A DNA stretch of 64,000 nt, from NCBI RefSeq assembly GCF_012489685.1, contig NC_080041.1, forward strand, positions 23,375,802 to 23,439,801, read 5' to 3'. The notes beneath the pieces are model-generated. The model was not told where the DNA came from. It did not search any database and worked only from the letters and a program-made list of their open reading frames with translations. A program made the position numbers and the translations under genes. Below are positions 1 to 11,240 of this stretch, piece by piece. Numbering within the stretch: position 1 is the first letter of the stretch; each line of letters begins with the position of its first letter. Source of the stretch: Lotus japonicus. Lineage: Eukaryota > Streptophyta > Magnoliopsida > Fabales > Fabaceae.

Positions 1-325
1 GTTTATTTTACTTTGTGAAGAAAATATATTTTTAGATGCTTTATGATTCTATTTTTATACTTTTTTATCGGTAACCAATTTGCAAGTGGGTTGGCTTGGC
101 CTTTGTGATTTCGGAATCACTTTACATCAATTAAGCAAATGATGATATCGATAATAAAAAGTAAAGGTTGACTAATAATATAAGCATTAGTAAAAAAATC
201 ACTAACACACAATAAATTCTTGCAAAAATGAATAACTTCTCATTCTGGGCCAAAATTCTAGCTCTGAAATGTACTTGGGAAATTTTTCATCAGCCTTGTA
301 ATAATATTCAGGACTGTAAGCTTAA

Positions 326-354
326 CTAGTGTGTTTTACCCGTGCGTTGCACGG
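326..354 (-). other. Helitron 3' terminus (hairpin plus CTAG)
   Basis: A GC-rich hairpin, CCGTGC/GCACGG with a 3-nt loop at 340-354, lies ten bases from a terminal CTAG at 326-329, followed by host T on the minus strand. Hairpin plus CTRR is the signature of Helitron 3' ends and acts as the rolling-circle termination signal. Confidence 0.85.
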
Positions 355-922
355 CGGATTTTTATTTTCGGATTTTACCTATCATTATTGATATAAAAGA
401 AAAAATAGTTTCATGAAAAACAAAGATATGACTTTCGTGATTGAAATATAACGATGAGAAAAATGTTGTAAATTGAAGATTGAAGTACAGATAAAGAAAC
501 AAACGACATCAATTAACGAATGATATAGTATTGGAGTCAGCTACTATTTAACATATATAGATTAGTCTAATATGAATGTCTTGATAGAAATCTTCAAAGT
601 TGACTATCTAGGGAATCCAAGTCTCCTCAAACCATGAAGCTGCAAATACATAGATTTGTGTAGATTAGATTAGATTTACATAGTAATAAACAAAAGTTAG
701 TTTCAATGGGCATTAAAATAAAATAATTTCTTTCAATTATAACATTGACTACTTTGAATACAAATTTTTTAGTTAATTTATATTAAATGTTGGTTCCACT
801 TTGTAAAAGGATGAACGTGTAAAGATTGATTTTTGACTTTTCTGTTACAAAATAATAACTAATTTTAAGATCAAATTCATAATGTTATTAAAAAAAACTT
901 AGATAAGAAGAAAACAAACCTT

Positions 923-2600
923 TTATATGTTGTCAAACACTTCTTGGTATACAACATTCTTTGTTGCGTTTGAGAGGTTTCCTTCATCATCTAAAATCAA
1001 TAATTTCAGCCCTTTTCTTGACTTCACTCTTGAGAGAGCAACATAGAGCTGACCATGAGTGAAAACTGGTCTAGGCAGATATAAGCCAACATGAGATAAC
1101 GATTGACCTCGACTCTTGTTTATAGTCATTAGAAAGCATAATGTGACAGGAAATTGCCGTCTTGAGAATTTGAACGGCAAACCAGGGTCAGATGGTATTA
1201 AGTTAATACAAGGGATTAAAACTTTTTCTCCCATTTTTTTTACCTATTAGAATTGATGCTGCAATGACATTTTTGGTCAAATCTGTTACTATCAAGCGAG
1301 TTCTGTTACATAAACCAATAGACTGGTCTATATTCCGAAGAAGCATAATTGGAATTCCAACCTTCAAATTAAGTTTGTAGTTTGGAATTCTTGAACATTT
1401 GACCTCATTCAAGAACTCAGAAGTGAACCAATCTCCTTCTATCTCTGTGTCCTCATCAGACTTGCATGTAATGTCAAAGCTCAAATATTCCTTCTCATCA
1501 CCAAGAACCATAGAAGACATGAAATTATTGACATGCTCAACACTCTCAAGGACTGGTGCCAAAATTGCTCTTTCTTCAAAGAATGAATGGTTTTTCACGT
1601 TGTCAATCATTTTAGGATAAGCAAAATTCACCAAGCTAAATATAGGATCATCTGATTTTTCTATCAACAAATCTGGATGTATTTCTATCATTGTTTGAGC
1701 ATCATCAATTGTGTTCACCGTACCATCTCCAACTTGTAGAATCCATTCTGTAAACTCCCTGGTTTCTTCATTGGTTGATGATGATGCAGAATTTTATAAT
1801 CTCATGTTTTTGGTCAATTTCAATACTTTGCATGAGTTCCATAAGTATGAAGAATTGATTGAAGATTCAATAATATCTGCTCGACTACCTTTTGGGACAA
1901 CAGGAAGAATTTGCCTAAAATCACCTCCCAAGACCACAACTTTACCACCGAATGGTTTATCATAACCAAAATTCAAACGGGTTTTCATGAGGTCATTCAA
2001 AGTTCTATCTAATGCTTCAAAACAATGTTTGTTCAACATTGGTGCTTCATCCCATTTGATCAAACTTGCATTTTGAAGTAATTCAGCCTTTTGAGATCCT
2101 TGTTTGATATTACAGGTTGATATATCATTAATTGATATAGGAATAGAAAACCTTGAATGAACAGTCCTTCCTCCAGGCAACAACAAAGAAGCAATACCAC
2201 TTGATGCCACGTTCAAAACAATGAGTCCTTGTGATCTTAAACCTGAAGACAATGTATTCCACACAAATGTTTTCCCCGAACCTCCAAATCCATATAGAAA
2301 ATAAAACCCTCCATCGTCGGACAAAACTGAACTCATTATTTGTTTATACACTTTAGATTGCTCAGCAGTCAAAGACTTTAACAGTGCTTCATGTGTATCG
2401 CGCATTTCTTGTTTACTGTAATTCAACTCGTCAGCAACAAACTTGTTTTCAAATTGTAGAGTTTCAGAAAATCTGGGATATGACATACATGGAAATTCTT
2501 TAAGTGACATCTCATTGCAGTGGAGAAGTTTCTCAATTTCAATTAAGCAGAGGTTCATGAGAGCATCATCCTCTATTCGAAGACCTAGAATTATATGCAT
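923..2600 (-). pseudogene. Helitron PIF1-type helicase, truncated and disrupted
   Basis: Three minus-strand ORF pieces (2600-1794, 1718-1203, 1234-923) form one PIF1-family superfamily-1B helicase. The first piece has Walker A GFGGSGKT, a Walker B-like KWDEAPM and the GGDFRQILPVVPKGSR block; the last has QLYVALSRVKSRKG and the family's C-terminal NVVYQEVF. In Helitrons this domain is normally fused behind a Rep/HUH nuclease, which is absent here. The pieces are separated by an in-frame TAA at about 1796 (codons stay open on both sides) and by a frameshift at a run of eight A residues near 1240. The N-terminal part before the ATG at 2600 is also missing. The product is not functional as it stands; an ancestral 5' intron boundary near 2600 cannot be excluded. 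Confidence 0.85.
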
Positions 2601-2649
2601 GTTATTAGTAATGAAACATAAATTCTCTTATGAGATCGGTAACTGAAGG

Positions 2650-3700
2650 AATGTACAAAGAAAAATATCAAGTAACATAGCAAATATGTTAAAAAAATAT
2701 AGATAACAAAATAAAATTGTGCAATACAAAGTTGTAACTGTTGAAAAAATGTGTTGTCAGAGTCTGGTGTATTTTTTTTTAAGAAAAAAAATGAAGAATC
2801 ATATTTATTATTGATTAAAAATATTCTAATAGAATATTAAGTTGTGAGATTAGTGGGGTGGTGGTTATCTGGTTAAAAATGTGTGTTGTGGGTTAGTGGG
2901 GTGATTATTCTATTTTTATTAAAAATTTAGTAGTGTTTTATCTTAATATTCTAAACGAATTTTTTTTATCAATAATTTTGGTAGTGTTTCATGGGATCCA
3001 TAGTGAAACATTATATTCAACGTGGTGGGATGAATATCACCAGGGGAAGAGATGTGTGTGGTTATTGGGTGACAATTATTTAGTCCAAAATGTGTGTTGC
3101 TAGTTAGTGGGGTGTTTATTTTAACAAAATTAAAATACACCATTTATTTTGTTTAAAAATAAATTTTTTTAAAAAAATAGAATTCACATAGAATTTTAAG
3201 TTGTAGGGTTAGTGGAGTGGTGATTATTTAGTCGAATTTGTGTTAGTGGGTTAGTGTGGCGGTTATTTTAACAAAATTAATATCTAATATTTATTTTAAT
3301 AAAAAAAATACATTTTTTATTTAAAAAAAGTTTCCGTATATATATTAATTTGTGGGGGTTTTATAAAAAAAAAGATATTTGTGTGGTTAGTGGGGTGGTG
3401 GTTTTTTGTTTCGGTAGTTTTTTTTTAAGGAATAGGCAAATTAATCGACACACTTTTGAATTCATTGCACCTCCACTTTATGCTTCTAGTTTTTGGCCAA
3501 GTTATTTTAATCATTTCACATTCCCTATGATTGGATGACTAAGTTTAAATTTCTTTACTTAGATAAAACATTGATTTTTTCGATTTTTAACTACAATTTT
3601 TAAATCGAATTTGATTTATTTAGATAGAAATGTGAAAGCTTCATTTTTAAACCAAAAGCTAAAATGAAATGGTCAAATGATCCTTTAAATTTGCACGAAA
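2650..3700. repeat. AT-rich Helitron interior with degenerate GTGGGGTGGTGGTTAT repeats
   Basis: No coding capacity is visible. The stretch holds diverged copies of a TTAGTGGGGTGGTGGTTAT-like motif (near 2850, 2892, 3100, 3207, 3247 and 3388) separated by AT-rich sequence. A related gtgggtggttat motif recurs at 6520-6790 at the other side of the RPA-like gene. It occupies the place where a Rep domain would be expected. Confidence 0.55.
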
Positions 3701-3750
3701 ATTTAAACATCTTAAACTAAAATAACATATCAAGTTTTTCATAAAAAACA

Positions 3751-3850
3751 TAAGCCAAATACATGAAAACATGAAATACTTAAACAACAAACATAACGCC
3801 TAAGCCAAATACATGAAAACATGAAATACTTAAAAAACAAACATAACCCT
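3751..3850. repeat. Two-copy 50-bp tandem duplication
   Basis: Units 3751-3800 and 3801-3850 both begin TAAGCCAAATACATGAAAAC and are nearly identical. The duplication lies just 3' of the RPA-like stop codon (3906, minus strand), in its likely 3' untranslated region. Confidence 0.8.
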
Positions 3851-3905
3851 AAAAAAGGAACATGATAAGTTCAATACATAAAATTAACATCTAAAATATG
3901 ATTTG

Positions 3906-6421
3906 TCAATTCTTCTCCTTCTTAATCTTCTTGATCAGCTTCTTCTTATTATTAGTTGAACCAACTCCTTCATTCTCCGAGTGAGTGCTCCGCTTGCATG
4001 GGGGTACTTCTTCTTTTTCTATGTTAGGATCAACAACATTGTTTGTCACCAGATCAACAACATCACCACTGGCAGCAATAACAAACTCTTCATTAAGATT
4101 CTGTTATGTAGTAAAAAATTAGATAACCACATAATTACTAAAAATAAAAATTTATACAAAGTAAAATAGATAGTAGATGTAACCTTGGCCAAACTGGAAC
4201 TCGCGTTTTCAACATTCTCATCAGATGTAGGTGTTTCTAGCAACAACAATGGAGCAGTGTCGTCCTATAAGCAAACAAAATATGACAATAATATGTGAAC
4301 AACACATTTTCAATAAAAAAACTCAATAAATACAGGAAAAAATGATTCGCAATGAGCCTAGTTACATTAGGAGGAGGGAGAGCTTCCTTGAATTGAGCAA
4401 TTAAGTCGGGGTCTGCACAAATTTTCTTGACACGATATGATGGCTCAAACCTGGAGCTTGAAGTGTTGCTAACTTCAATCGTAAAGAGAATGGTCTTTTC
4501 CAACAACTTAAGTAATTCAGCAGGAGTTGTAGAGCCAGAGCCAGCAGGATTCTGTCACCAATTAAAAATTTAAGGATTAAGACATGCTAAAAAAGCGAGT
4601 ACTACATTTTAAGATAAAATTGCACTCTGATCTCATAAACACATACCTTTGTTGACGAATCAACGAAGTCAGCACAGGTAGTTTCAAGAAGAGCACTCGC
4701 TTCTTTGTCAAATATGACCAATGTAGCAATGTTATTACCCTGCTTTACTTTGACTTGCAAACGGAACATGTAGTATCACCAAAAAAAGGAAAATTAAATG
4801 GTCAAGAAATTTAATTTTCAATACAAAATGGAATAGGTAGTTCAATACCTAGGGATCATGGAAAAATAATGACGGTTACAGTTATCACAGATATACATTT
4901 TCTCATCCCAAATAACTTTTTTGTTGCACTTGCAAGCTTTGTACCACCAATTATCCCCCTCAGGTATTTGTATGATGGTCCCTAACACAACACAACATGA
5001 CTTCTGCATAAAATGACCAGGTTAGTTAAATACATTTAAAAATAACAAAATAAAAAAACACATAAATAAAAAAATAATTTTTTTAGAAAATAAATATTGA
5101 TAGACCTCATCCATGGCTCTGATCTGCTCGAAAGTTTTCATCTCTGAGAGTTTTAAGAACTCTTCATCAAGGGAAGGTTTTGAAGAGCCGGACAGTTGAG
5201 TAAGAATCTGAGATCCAGGTTCATTCATCTTGAAAAACCTATTGCATCAATACTTCCGTCAATTGTAATGAAGCCATAAAATTAAAAATTTAATATGCAA
5301 ATGAGCATAAGTAATGAGTATGGCCGTACTTGTCCCTCACAACAGTAGCTTCAGAAATCTCAATATTAAAGACGATCCGCGTTGCACCATATGGATTTTG
5401 CAGGATTTGTTGACCTACGCAATTATTTTAATATGTTTATATAAAGAAACATTGAACAAACCAGATATAAACAATTTTTTTTCCCTAACATACCTCTAAA
5501 AAGCTTGATTTTTGCAAACTGGATTAAAACCACAACGCCGGTCAGATCGCGTGAAGATAAAACAGAGAGTAGCTCTTGGACGTAGCTTCCAAAAAATGCA
5601 CACTCAACTTTCACTCTGTTTTCAACAAACTTATGATTAAAATTATTACTCACAATGATTGGTCAATGAATTCAAAATTTTAATAGATTTTGCATTTTTT
5701 TTCAAAATACTAATAATTACCCTTCTTGTTCAATCTCTATGGTAATCCTCTTTCGCACTTGATGATTTTTTTCAAATTCCTGCTCGCCGCTATGGCCGGT
5801 AAGGATCTCTATCACATCTGCGAGACAAACAAAATATGATAGATCACAAATAATTTTACGGATGTATACAATTTTAGTTTGAAATCTCACCGGCTAACAG
5901 TGTCTGATCTGGATCATTGAACATGATATCATAAACAGAAACAAATGAATAAGGACTCTTAGTGATGGGAACGTCGGTTAGGGTTTGAACAACCGAATCA
6001 AACCCAAAGATTATTCTATGAGCATGTGTCATTGTACGAAAATCCAGAGGGCTATCACCAACACTGAAATGTGACAACATGTATACTTGACCCTCAACTA
6101 ACAAAGGATTAAACTTATAAACATGAGTCCTTTGCACTATGTCATGGATCCTATCACCCTGTAGATTGAGAACATGTAAGTGAACGTAATAAACTTAAAA
6201 TTTTAAACTAACATCGAGTCAAATAGACATTTGTTTTTAAAATAACTAAGAAGTCGAACCTTTGCATCCATTAAAACCAACTCCATCGAATTAGGAAGTT
6301 TTGAGCGATCGAAACTTGGAGTCATCCACTTCCGCACCACCTTCACAATAACTCTCCACACATCTTTTTCCTTTGAAATGGAAGAGACATCATCAACAGT
6401 TAGACTAAGAGCCAATAACAA
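3906..6421 (-). CDS. RPA1-like single-strand DNA-binding protein of the Helitron, 11 exons
   Basis: Exons are 6421-6260, 6158-5891, 5817-5721, 5615-5494, 5414-5330, 5238-5106, 5003-4849, 4776-4647, 4551-4366, 4264-4184 and 4100-3906. Phases agree at every join and give 537 residues ending in a Lys-rich tail. Exons 1-2 make the DUF223-type N-terminal OB fold (VWRVIVKVVRKW, then GDRIHD). Exon 7 holds the C-terminal zinc-binding OB signature, WWYKACKCNKKV followed by YICDNCNRH. Family knowledge: RPA large-subunit homologues are frequent cargo of plant Helitrons and are thought to coat the displaced single strand. All introns are GT-AG except intron 7, whose acceptor reads TG (4778-4777), so splicing there may fail. 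Function is inferred from homology by motif. Confidence 0.8.
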
Positions 6422-7059
6422 CTTTTAGATGGAAAAGTGATGGATGAATTATGAAGTCACATGAGGAATTTATAGAAGTGTTTCTCAAGGTAGTTTATCT
6501 TTTTGTGGCGGTTGATTTTTTATACATGGTGGGTGGTTATCAAATTTAAATGAACGTGGTGGGAGTTTGAAAAGATGGTTTGTTTTTTTAAAGCATCAAT
6601 TTTGGAAAAGAAAATGAAGTTCACGTAGGATACAATTAGTATATGTGGAACATGATGGGAGTTTACACATAGTGGGTGGTTATGGTTTGTTTTTAAAATG
6701 CATCAACTTTGGAGAAAAAAAGCAAATTCACGTAAGAAACAAATATGGAACATGATGGGAGTTTAGTGATGGTGGGTGGTTATCAAAGGAAATAGACATA
6801 GTGGGAGTTTAGAAAGTTAGAGCTCACGTGAATAATGGAGATAGAAATTAGGTAGTTGATTTTCCAAGTGAGTGAGGAGTTATTTACTAAGTGGGTGAGA
6901 AGTTATTTTTTAGTAGCATTGTGGACAAAAAAGTTAACTGATGCATGATAGAATGACATGTGGAAAGGAGGCTCCGAAATTTACTCTCGTAGCAGAATCA
7001 ATGTGGTGATGCCACATGGAAAGATTCTTCTTTGAGTGATTTTGCTTTTTAGTATATAT
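6422..7059. other. Helitron 5' region, non-coding, with gtgggtggttat repeats
   Basis: This is presumably the promoter and leader of the RPA-like gene, which is transcribed leftward from about 6450. Imperfect repeats containing catggtgggtggttatca occur near 6521, 6657 and 6770. No ORF of note. The sequence ends with the Helitron subterminal motif whose reverse complement is TACTAAAAAGCAAAATCACT. Confidence 0.5.
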
Positions 7060-7482
7060 GGGGGCGTTTGTTTCAAGGTTTGAGATCACATTCCCGGGAA
7101 TACCCAGGAATATGATTACCGGGTATGTTATTTCTGGGTAAATTTTATAAATGTGTTTGGTAAGTATTTTGTATTCCCGGGAACATTTTAAAATTTTCTT
7201 AATTTAAAAATTAAAAAAACTTAAAAATAAAGGTAAAAAATGATAAATTGTGGGAGAAGTGGGAAGTTACATTCATCTTTCCCATGAGAATGTAAGATTC
7301 CCAACCTCTTTCATGGGAATCAATATGAAGGAAATCATGGGAATTGTGGAAGTTATTTTATTCCCGGGAATGATTGATACCCAGGAATCATAGTTTCCAA
7401 TCTTGTAACAAACGCAGGAATGTTCATTCCCAACCTTTATATTCCCGGGAATCTCTTTCCAAATCTTGAAACAAACGCCTCC
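7060..7482. mobile_element. MITE (PIF/Harbinger-like) inside the Helitron 5' terminus
   Basis: The 18-bp terminal inverted repeats are GGGGGCGTTTGTTTCAAG on the left and GGAGGCGTTTGTTTCAAG as the reverse complement of the right end, one mismatch. The flanks show a 3-bp duplication TAT (7057-7059 and 7483-7485). Inside are four copies of the palindrome ATTCCCGGGAA (7090, 7173, 7360, 7441), so the element can fold extensively. The TIR resembles PIF/Harbinger MITEs, but TAT is not the usual TWA target, so the family is uncertain. No protein is encoded. Confidence 0.75.
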
Positions 7483-7488
7483 TATAGA

Positions 7489-8692
7489 TTTATATGTTGC
7501 AAGCAAGCTTTTCGGCACCTACCATTTCATAAATCCGAACGGTTACTAGTGGGTACAAAATGGTGGGCTTCCATAAACTACCCCCGACGGAGCAAAGGGC
7601 GTGATCCGATGTAGCATAGTCTACAGCTGTAATTTAAATAACGTAGTTGGCGGTTGCACGCCCCATAGTTGAGTGTTTTTAGGGTTGTGTAGGTAGTGCT
7701 CAAGTGCTTAGGTTTACTTTTTCATTTCCTCCTATAAATAGGATATATGAATATTTATTTGGCGTTGGACATCAGTAATAAAGGGGAATGGTCACGTTTA
7801 TAGTAAACCCAAGCCATCTTTCTTGAACTTTCTCTTGCAATTTAAATTCAAGTCCTTAACTTTTCAACGTTTAAAATAATCTTATGAGCTGATTTAAAAT
7901 CTTATGTCAAAAATATTTATTCGATATTCATAAATGGAACAGTTGTAGCTCATGTTCCCCTTTCTTTCCTTGCCATTCTCGGCATTCTCATTCTCTAAAC
8001 TTTTTTTTTTTTTTTGAGTTAGATGATATTTTTGGTATCTCCTTGGTTTTTTTTTTTCAAAGGTTTAAAGGTACTGAAGTGGGTCTTCCCACCGTCCTCT
8101 GCTTCCCGGCTCTTGCTCACGGCCACCCCCCTTCTCCGTCGGTCCAGTTGTTCCTGCCTCTGGCACAGCAGCGTCCAATCCTCTGCTCGACCTTGTTCCT
8201 CTGGTAACAAAAGCTTCCTTTCTCTTTGGCATTTTTTTCGGAGACGGAAGTTCGTCCCCATTGATGCTGCCGAAGCCTCTTCCGTACCTCTTCAGTAGCC
8301 GCACAAGTGCAACTCCGGCAGAGTCGATGAGTTTGCAACATGGGAGCGCTGTTTAAAATTGTTGATAGAATCTCTGATAATTGATCTTGAGTCTTGTAGG
8401 GGCTTTTGTAATACCCTTTAGGGTTTTTACATCATGGTTTCAGCTGGATGCTTCAGCTTTGTATGAGTGTGCATGCTTGTCTCTTAATTGTTTATCTTGC
8501 GCATTGCGTTATCGCTCGCTGAGGTTTAGCCTCACATGTTGTAAGTGCTGCAACCCTTTGGGTTTTGAATTTGTATTTCCTTGGTTGTATTTACACTTTT
8601 GGTATTGTGAGTTTGTCAAGATAGACTCCAACCTTTGGGCAAGTCAGTTTCTTTCCCTTTACAACACGCATGTGTTTCTGAGACTCCCAACC
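7489..8692. other. Intergenic; TATA-like box, no gene recognised
   Basis: This lies outside the Helitron. A TATAAATA box at 7733-7740 in a leader-like context looks like the promoter of a decayed LTR or gene, but no LTR ends could be paired. Several overlapping short ORFs at 8020-8340 run on both strands in a GC-rich patch and none resembles a known protein. I see nothing else of note. Confidence 0.35.
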
Positions 8693-9297
8693 TAGGTTGT
8701 CAGACTTGAAAGTCTACGCAAACTCGTTTCGTCAAGTTAAGTCGTAGACTCGTAAGAGTGTACCAAAATAAAAACCTTAATAAAAACTGACATAAAGTAT
8801 AAAGAATACATACTACAACCACCAAGGTGACATTAACCAAATAAATTCAACACTCAACTTCATTATAAAGCAAAGTTCAATAAAATACATAAACAAACAA
8901 AGTACCAAGAGTGCATAATTCATAATAAAGTCTTAGAGCGAGCTCAAAATTTGAAGTAGCGGCGACAACTTGCAGTGGTGATGTCACCTAGGGTTCGAAG
9001 TTGAATGAGAATGTTAGATTGAAATAAGAAACCCTAACTTTCTCTCATTCTTTGTTGAAAGCTTTTCGTGAAAACACAAATTACCGGATTTAATTTAGGG
9101 ATTTAGGGAAAAACTCATTTTTTCCGTGACTCGTAGACTCGGTGTAGAATCGTGAGTCTATGCGAGTTTATCGAGTCTGCAAGAGTTTGCTCGATTCTTG
9201 GAATTTTAGAGTTTACTTAAGAGTTGACTCATTTTGAGAACCTAGCAACATAGAATCGTAAGATTCTAAGAGTCAACTCGAAAGTTTGACAACCTTG
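8693..9297. mobile_element. Non-autonomous MULE-type element with 9-bp target duplication
   Basis: CTCCCAACC occurs exactly at 8684-8692 and 9298-9306, immediately outside a 605-bp segment. Its ends are inverted copies of GGTTGTCA(G/A)ACTT. Both subterminal regions are rich in permuted gtagactcg / cgagtctacg motifs. Nine-base duplications are characteristic of Mutator-like elements; if one base is accidental, an 8-bp duplication would suggest hAT instead. The interior (about 8760-9110) has no clear ORF but contains leader-like sequence that could be a captured gene fragment. Confidence 0.7.
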
Positions 9298-9306
9298 CTC
9301 CCAACC

Positions 9307-10124
9307 ACTCATCGAAACATGGACACACAATTCACAAAAAGCATCCTCTTACCAAGGTACCACAAACTTTACACTCACATGCATTAAGATGTGAAACTCG
9401 TTTTAATCATGTTAGGAGGTGACACTCAACCTTTGTGAATGACCTCCTGAATTTTCCACTAGAAAACACTTTTTAAAAAAAAAAGTCAATATCTTTGTCT
9501 CAGGAATTTCCTTGCTTTAAAGAAATTTTTTTGTGAAGAATGAATTCGCAAATTTTATGGACTTAAAAGTACAATGCCCGTAGAAGTACAATGCTTAAAT
9601 TGCAAAAATATACGTGAATGAATTTCTATTTCCTCACCTGGTTATTACCGGATAGCTTGAGTTATTTTTAACTTAAAACACTATAAGATAAAAAGACTTT
9701 CTGAAGTGCAAATGGGAGAAGACAAAAGTTATGTAATTTTCGAGCCTAAAGTCGCATTGCCCTAGAGCTTGTAAACCAGGAAGTAGAGCCCAAATGAGAC
9801 CTTATCTAAGTCCCTAAATTGCTCTTTAGATACATTTTTTTATTTCAGGCGTAAGCACAATGACCCCATTAAATACAAAATCAAGCATCTAGAAACACAG
9901 TCCTGAAGCAAAGGATAGGGCACTAAACTAAACTCTTTCAAACGTACCTCTTGTCCTATAGTGGGATCTAGCCCTTTCTTCAGTGGTACTTGGACATTGT
10001 GACTTATGATATATACACACAAAGCAGAGTTATTTTCACATGCCTCCATATATGGTAGATTAAACTTCAACTACAGTTACCTTTTATTCTTCAGAATCAA
10101 AACCTCATTCAATTTGATTTCTTT
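9307..10124. other. Intergenic, nothing recognised
   Basis: AT-rich sequence between the MULE-type element and the 3' end of the ATL gene. It probably includes that gene's 3' untranslated region (10124 downward). Short ORFs only; I see no repeat boundaries or RNA genes. Confidence 0.4.
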
Positions 10125-11240
10125 CTAATAAGGAAGAGTTGAGTTTAGACTCATGTAACCTCTCCTAGATAGAATCCTCCCGTTCCATGAAAATGATCTT
10201 TTCATTGATACCGGACTTATGTGCAAACACTCTTCAATTGAAGAACGACGCATTGCTCCTGCTCCTGTTCTACATGTTTTTGAGTGATCACCATCTTGCT
10301 TCAAGAGAAGATTAACTCTGTTCAATTCTGTTTCATCCTGTGTATGATCAATATTGTGATGCCTTTCATGTTCAGTGGAAACAGAATTCACCTCAATTGG
10401 ATTAGTAACAACCGTTTGATTCTGAGGTGGATCAGGAACCTTGGAATTCGATTCATCTAGTGCTTCACTTGATTCCCCTGTTCCACCCCTGTTTTCTGAA
10501 ACAACAGTGCTAACAATATTGTTGCTTAACCCACCATCATTCTGTGAATTCTCCATCTGGGTCTCTTGATTTCTTCCTAAGCTTGCATTTTCCTGCTCCA
10601 AGGATTCGGAATTTGACATGGCTGATTCATGAGCAACATTGTTGGTTACAGTTACAATACCTGCTCTGCAAAGAGGACAATTGGTGTGAGATCTCAACCA
10701 TGTGTCAATACAGGGGATGTGAAAAGCATGGTTGCATTTTGGTAAGAGTCTCAAGGTTTCGTCTTCACGAAACTCGTTTAAACACACAGAACACTCGGTT
10801 CCTTCGATCAAACCCTCTTCCTTTCTGTACTTGCACACTGTGATTGAGTTTATGATTGATTGTTGTAACCCAATTGTGGCGATTAGCCACACTGGGTGTT
10901 CAACTTGGTTCTCATTGAGAAACTCTTCAGAGTTTTGAGAGGGAACAGAGTTGTTCACTCTTCTCGGGCCACACCAATCAGCATAGCATTTCAATTTGAT
11001 CACGTAGAATCCAACAAGAACAAAAATTACAGTGAAGAAAGAAACAAGGATGATCAAGTAGGAGGGGATGTGGTTCTCTTGCCTTGAGTTCTCGCCGCCG
11101 AAAGGCGGTGGTGGAGGCAAGTAGTAATTTTGGTTTGAGTAGCAGTTGTAAGGGCATAATGGATCACAAAAGCCATAACAATCTTGGGTTTGGTTTGTGG
11201 CTGTTTCATCTGGGAAGAGTTTTCTGTGTTTCATCAACAT
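10125..11240 (-). CDS. ATL-family RING-H2 E3 ubiquitin ligase
   Basis: Intronless, 371 residues. An N-terminal Cys- and Pro-rich stretch precedes one hydrophobic membrane helix (about residues 60-82). A GLQQSIINSI motif at 124-133 follows, a variant of the ATL 'GLD' box. A canonical RING-H2 lies at 150-191 with zinc ligands C150, C153, C169, H171, H174, C177, C188, C191, plus the W181 typical of E2 binding. The C-terminus carries the conserved RRSSIEECLHISPVSMKRSF-type tail. Family knowledge: ATLs are membrane-anchored plant ubiquitin ligases, often intronless and stress-induced; substrates differ between members and none is inferable here. The start at 11240 gives the full architecture; a Met two codons later is an alternative. 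A minus-strand TTTATAAAA at 11483-11475 could be its TATA box. Confidence 0.93.
   Translation of the reverse strand: MLMKHRKLFPDETATNQTQDCYGFCDPLCPYNCYSNQNYYLPPPPPFGGENSRQENHIPSYLIILVSFFTVIFVLVGFYVIKLKCYADWCGPRRVNNSVPSQNSEEFLNENQVEHPVWLIATIGLQQSIINSITVCKYRKEEGLIEGTECSVCLNEFREDETLRLLPKCNHAFHIPCIDTWLRSHTNCPLCRAGIVTVTNNVAHESAMSNSESLEQENASLGRNQETQMENSQNDGGLSNNIVSTVVSENRGGTGESSEALDESNSKVPDPPQNQTVVTNPIEVNSVSTEHERHHNIDHTQDETELNRVNLLLKQDGDHSKTCRTGAGAMRRSSIEECLHISPVSMKRSFSWNGRILSRRGYMSLNSTLPY

Larger units (their letters stand above)
326..7488 (-). mobile_element. Helitron with both termini, carrying RPA1-like and helicase genes
   Basis: Read on the minus strand, the 5' end is TCTATA at 7488-7483, continuing beyond an inserted MITE as TACTAAAAAG (from 7056 down), which matches the usual plant Helitron start. 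The 3' end is CTAG at 329-326. Ten bases upstream of it is a 6-bp stem hairpin, CCGTGC-GTT-GCACGG (340-354). The flanking bases are A (opposite 7489) and T (opposite 325), so the element sits in an AT dinucleotide with no target duplication, as Helitrons do. Cargo in transcription order is an RPA1-like gene (6421-3906) and a PIF1-type helicase remnant (2600-923). No Rep/HUH nuclease region is visible between 2650 and 3905, so the element is an internally deleted, non-autonomous copy. Confidence 0.88.

Noticed and set aside
8019..8341. Small gene suggested by four overlapping ORFs on both strands
   Set aside because: No domain, no consistent frame and no splice structure; overlapping frames in a GC-rich patch are expected by chance.
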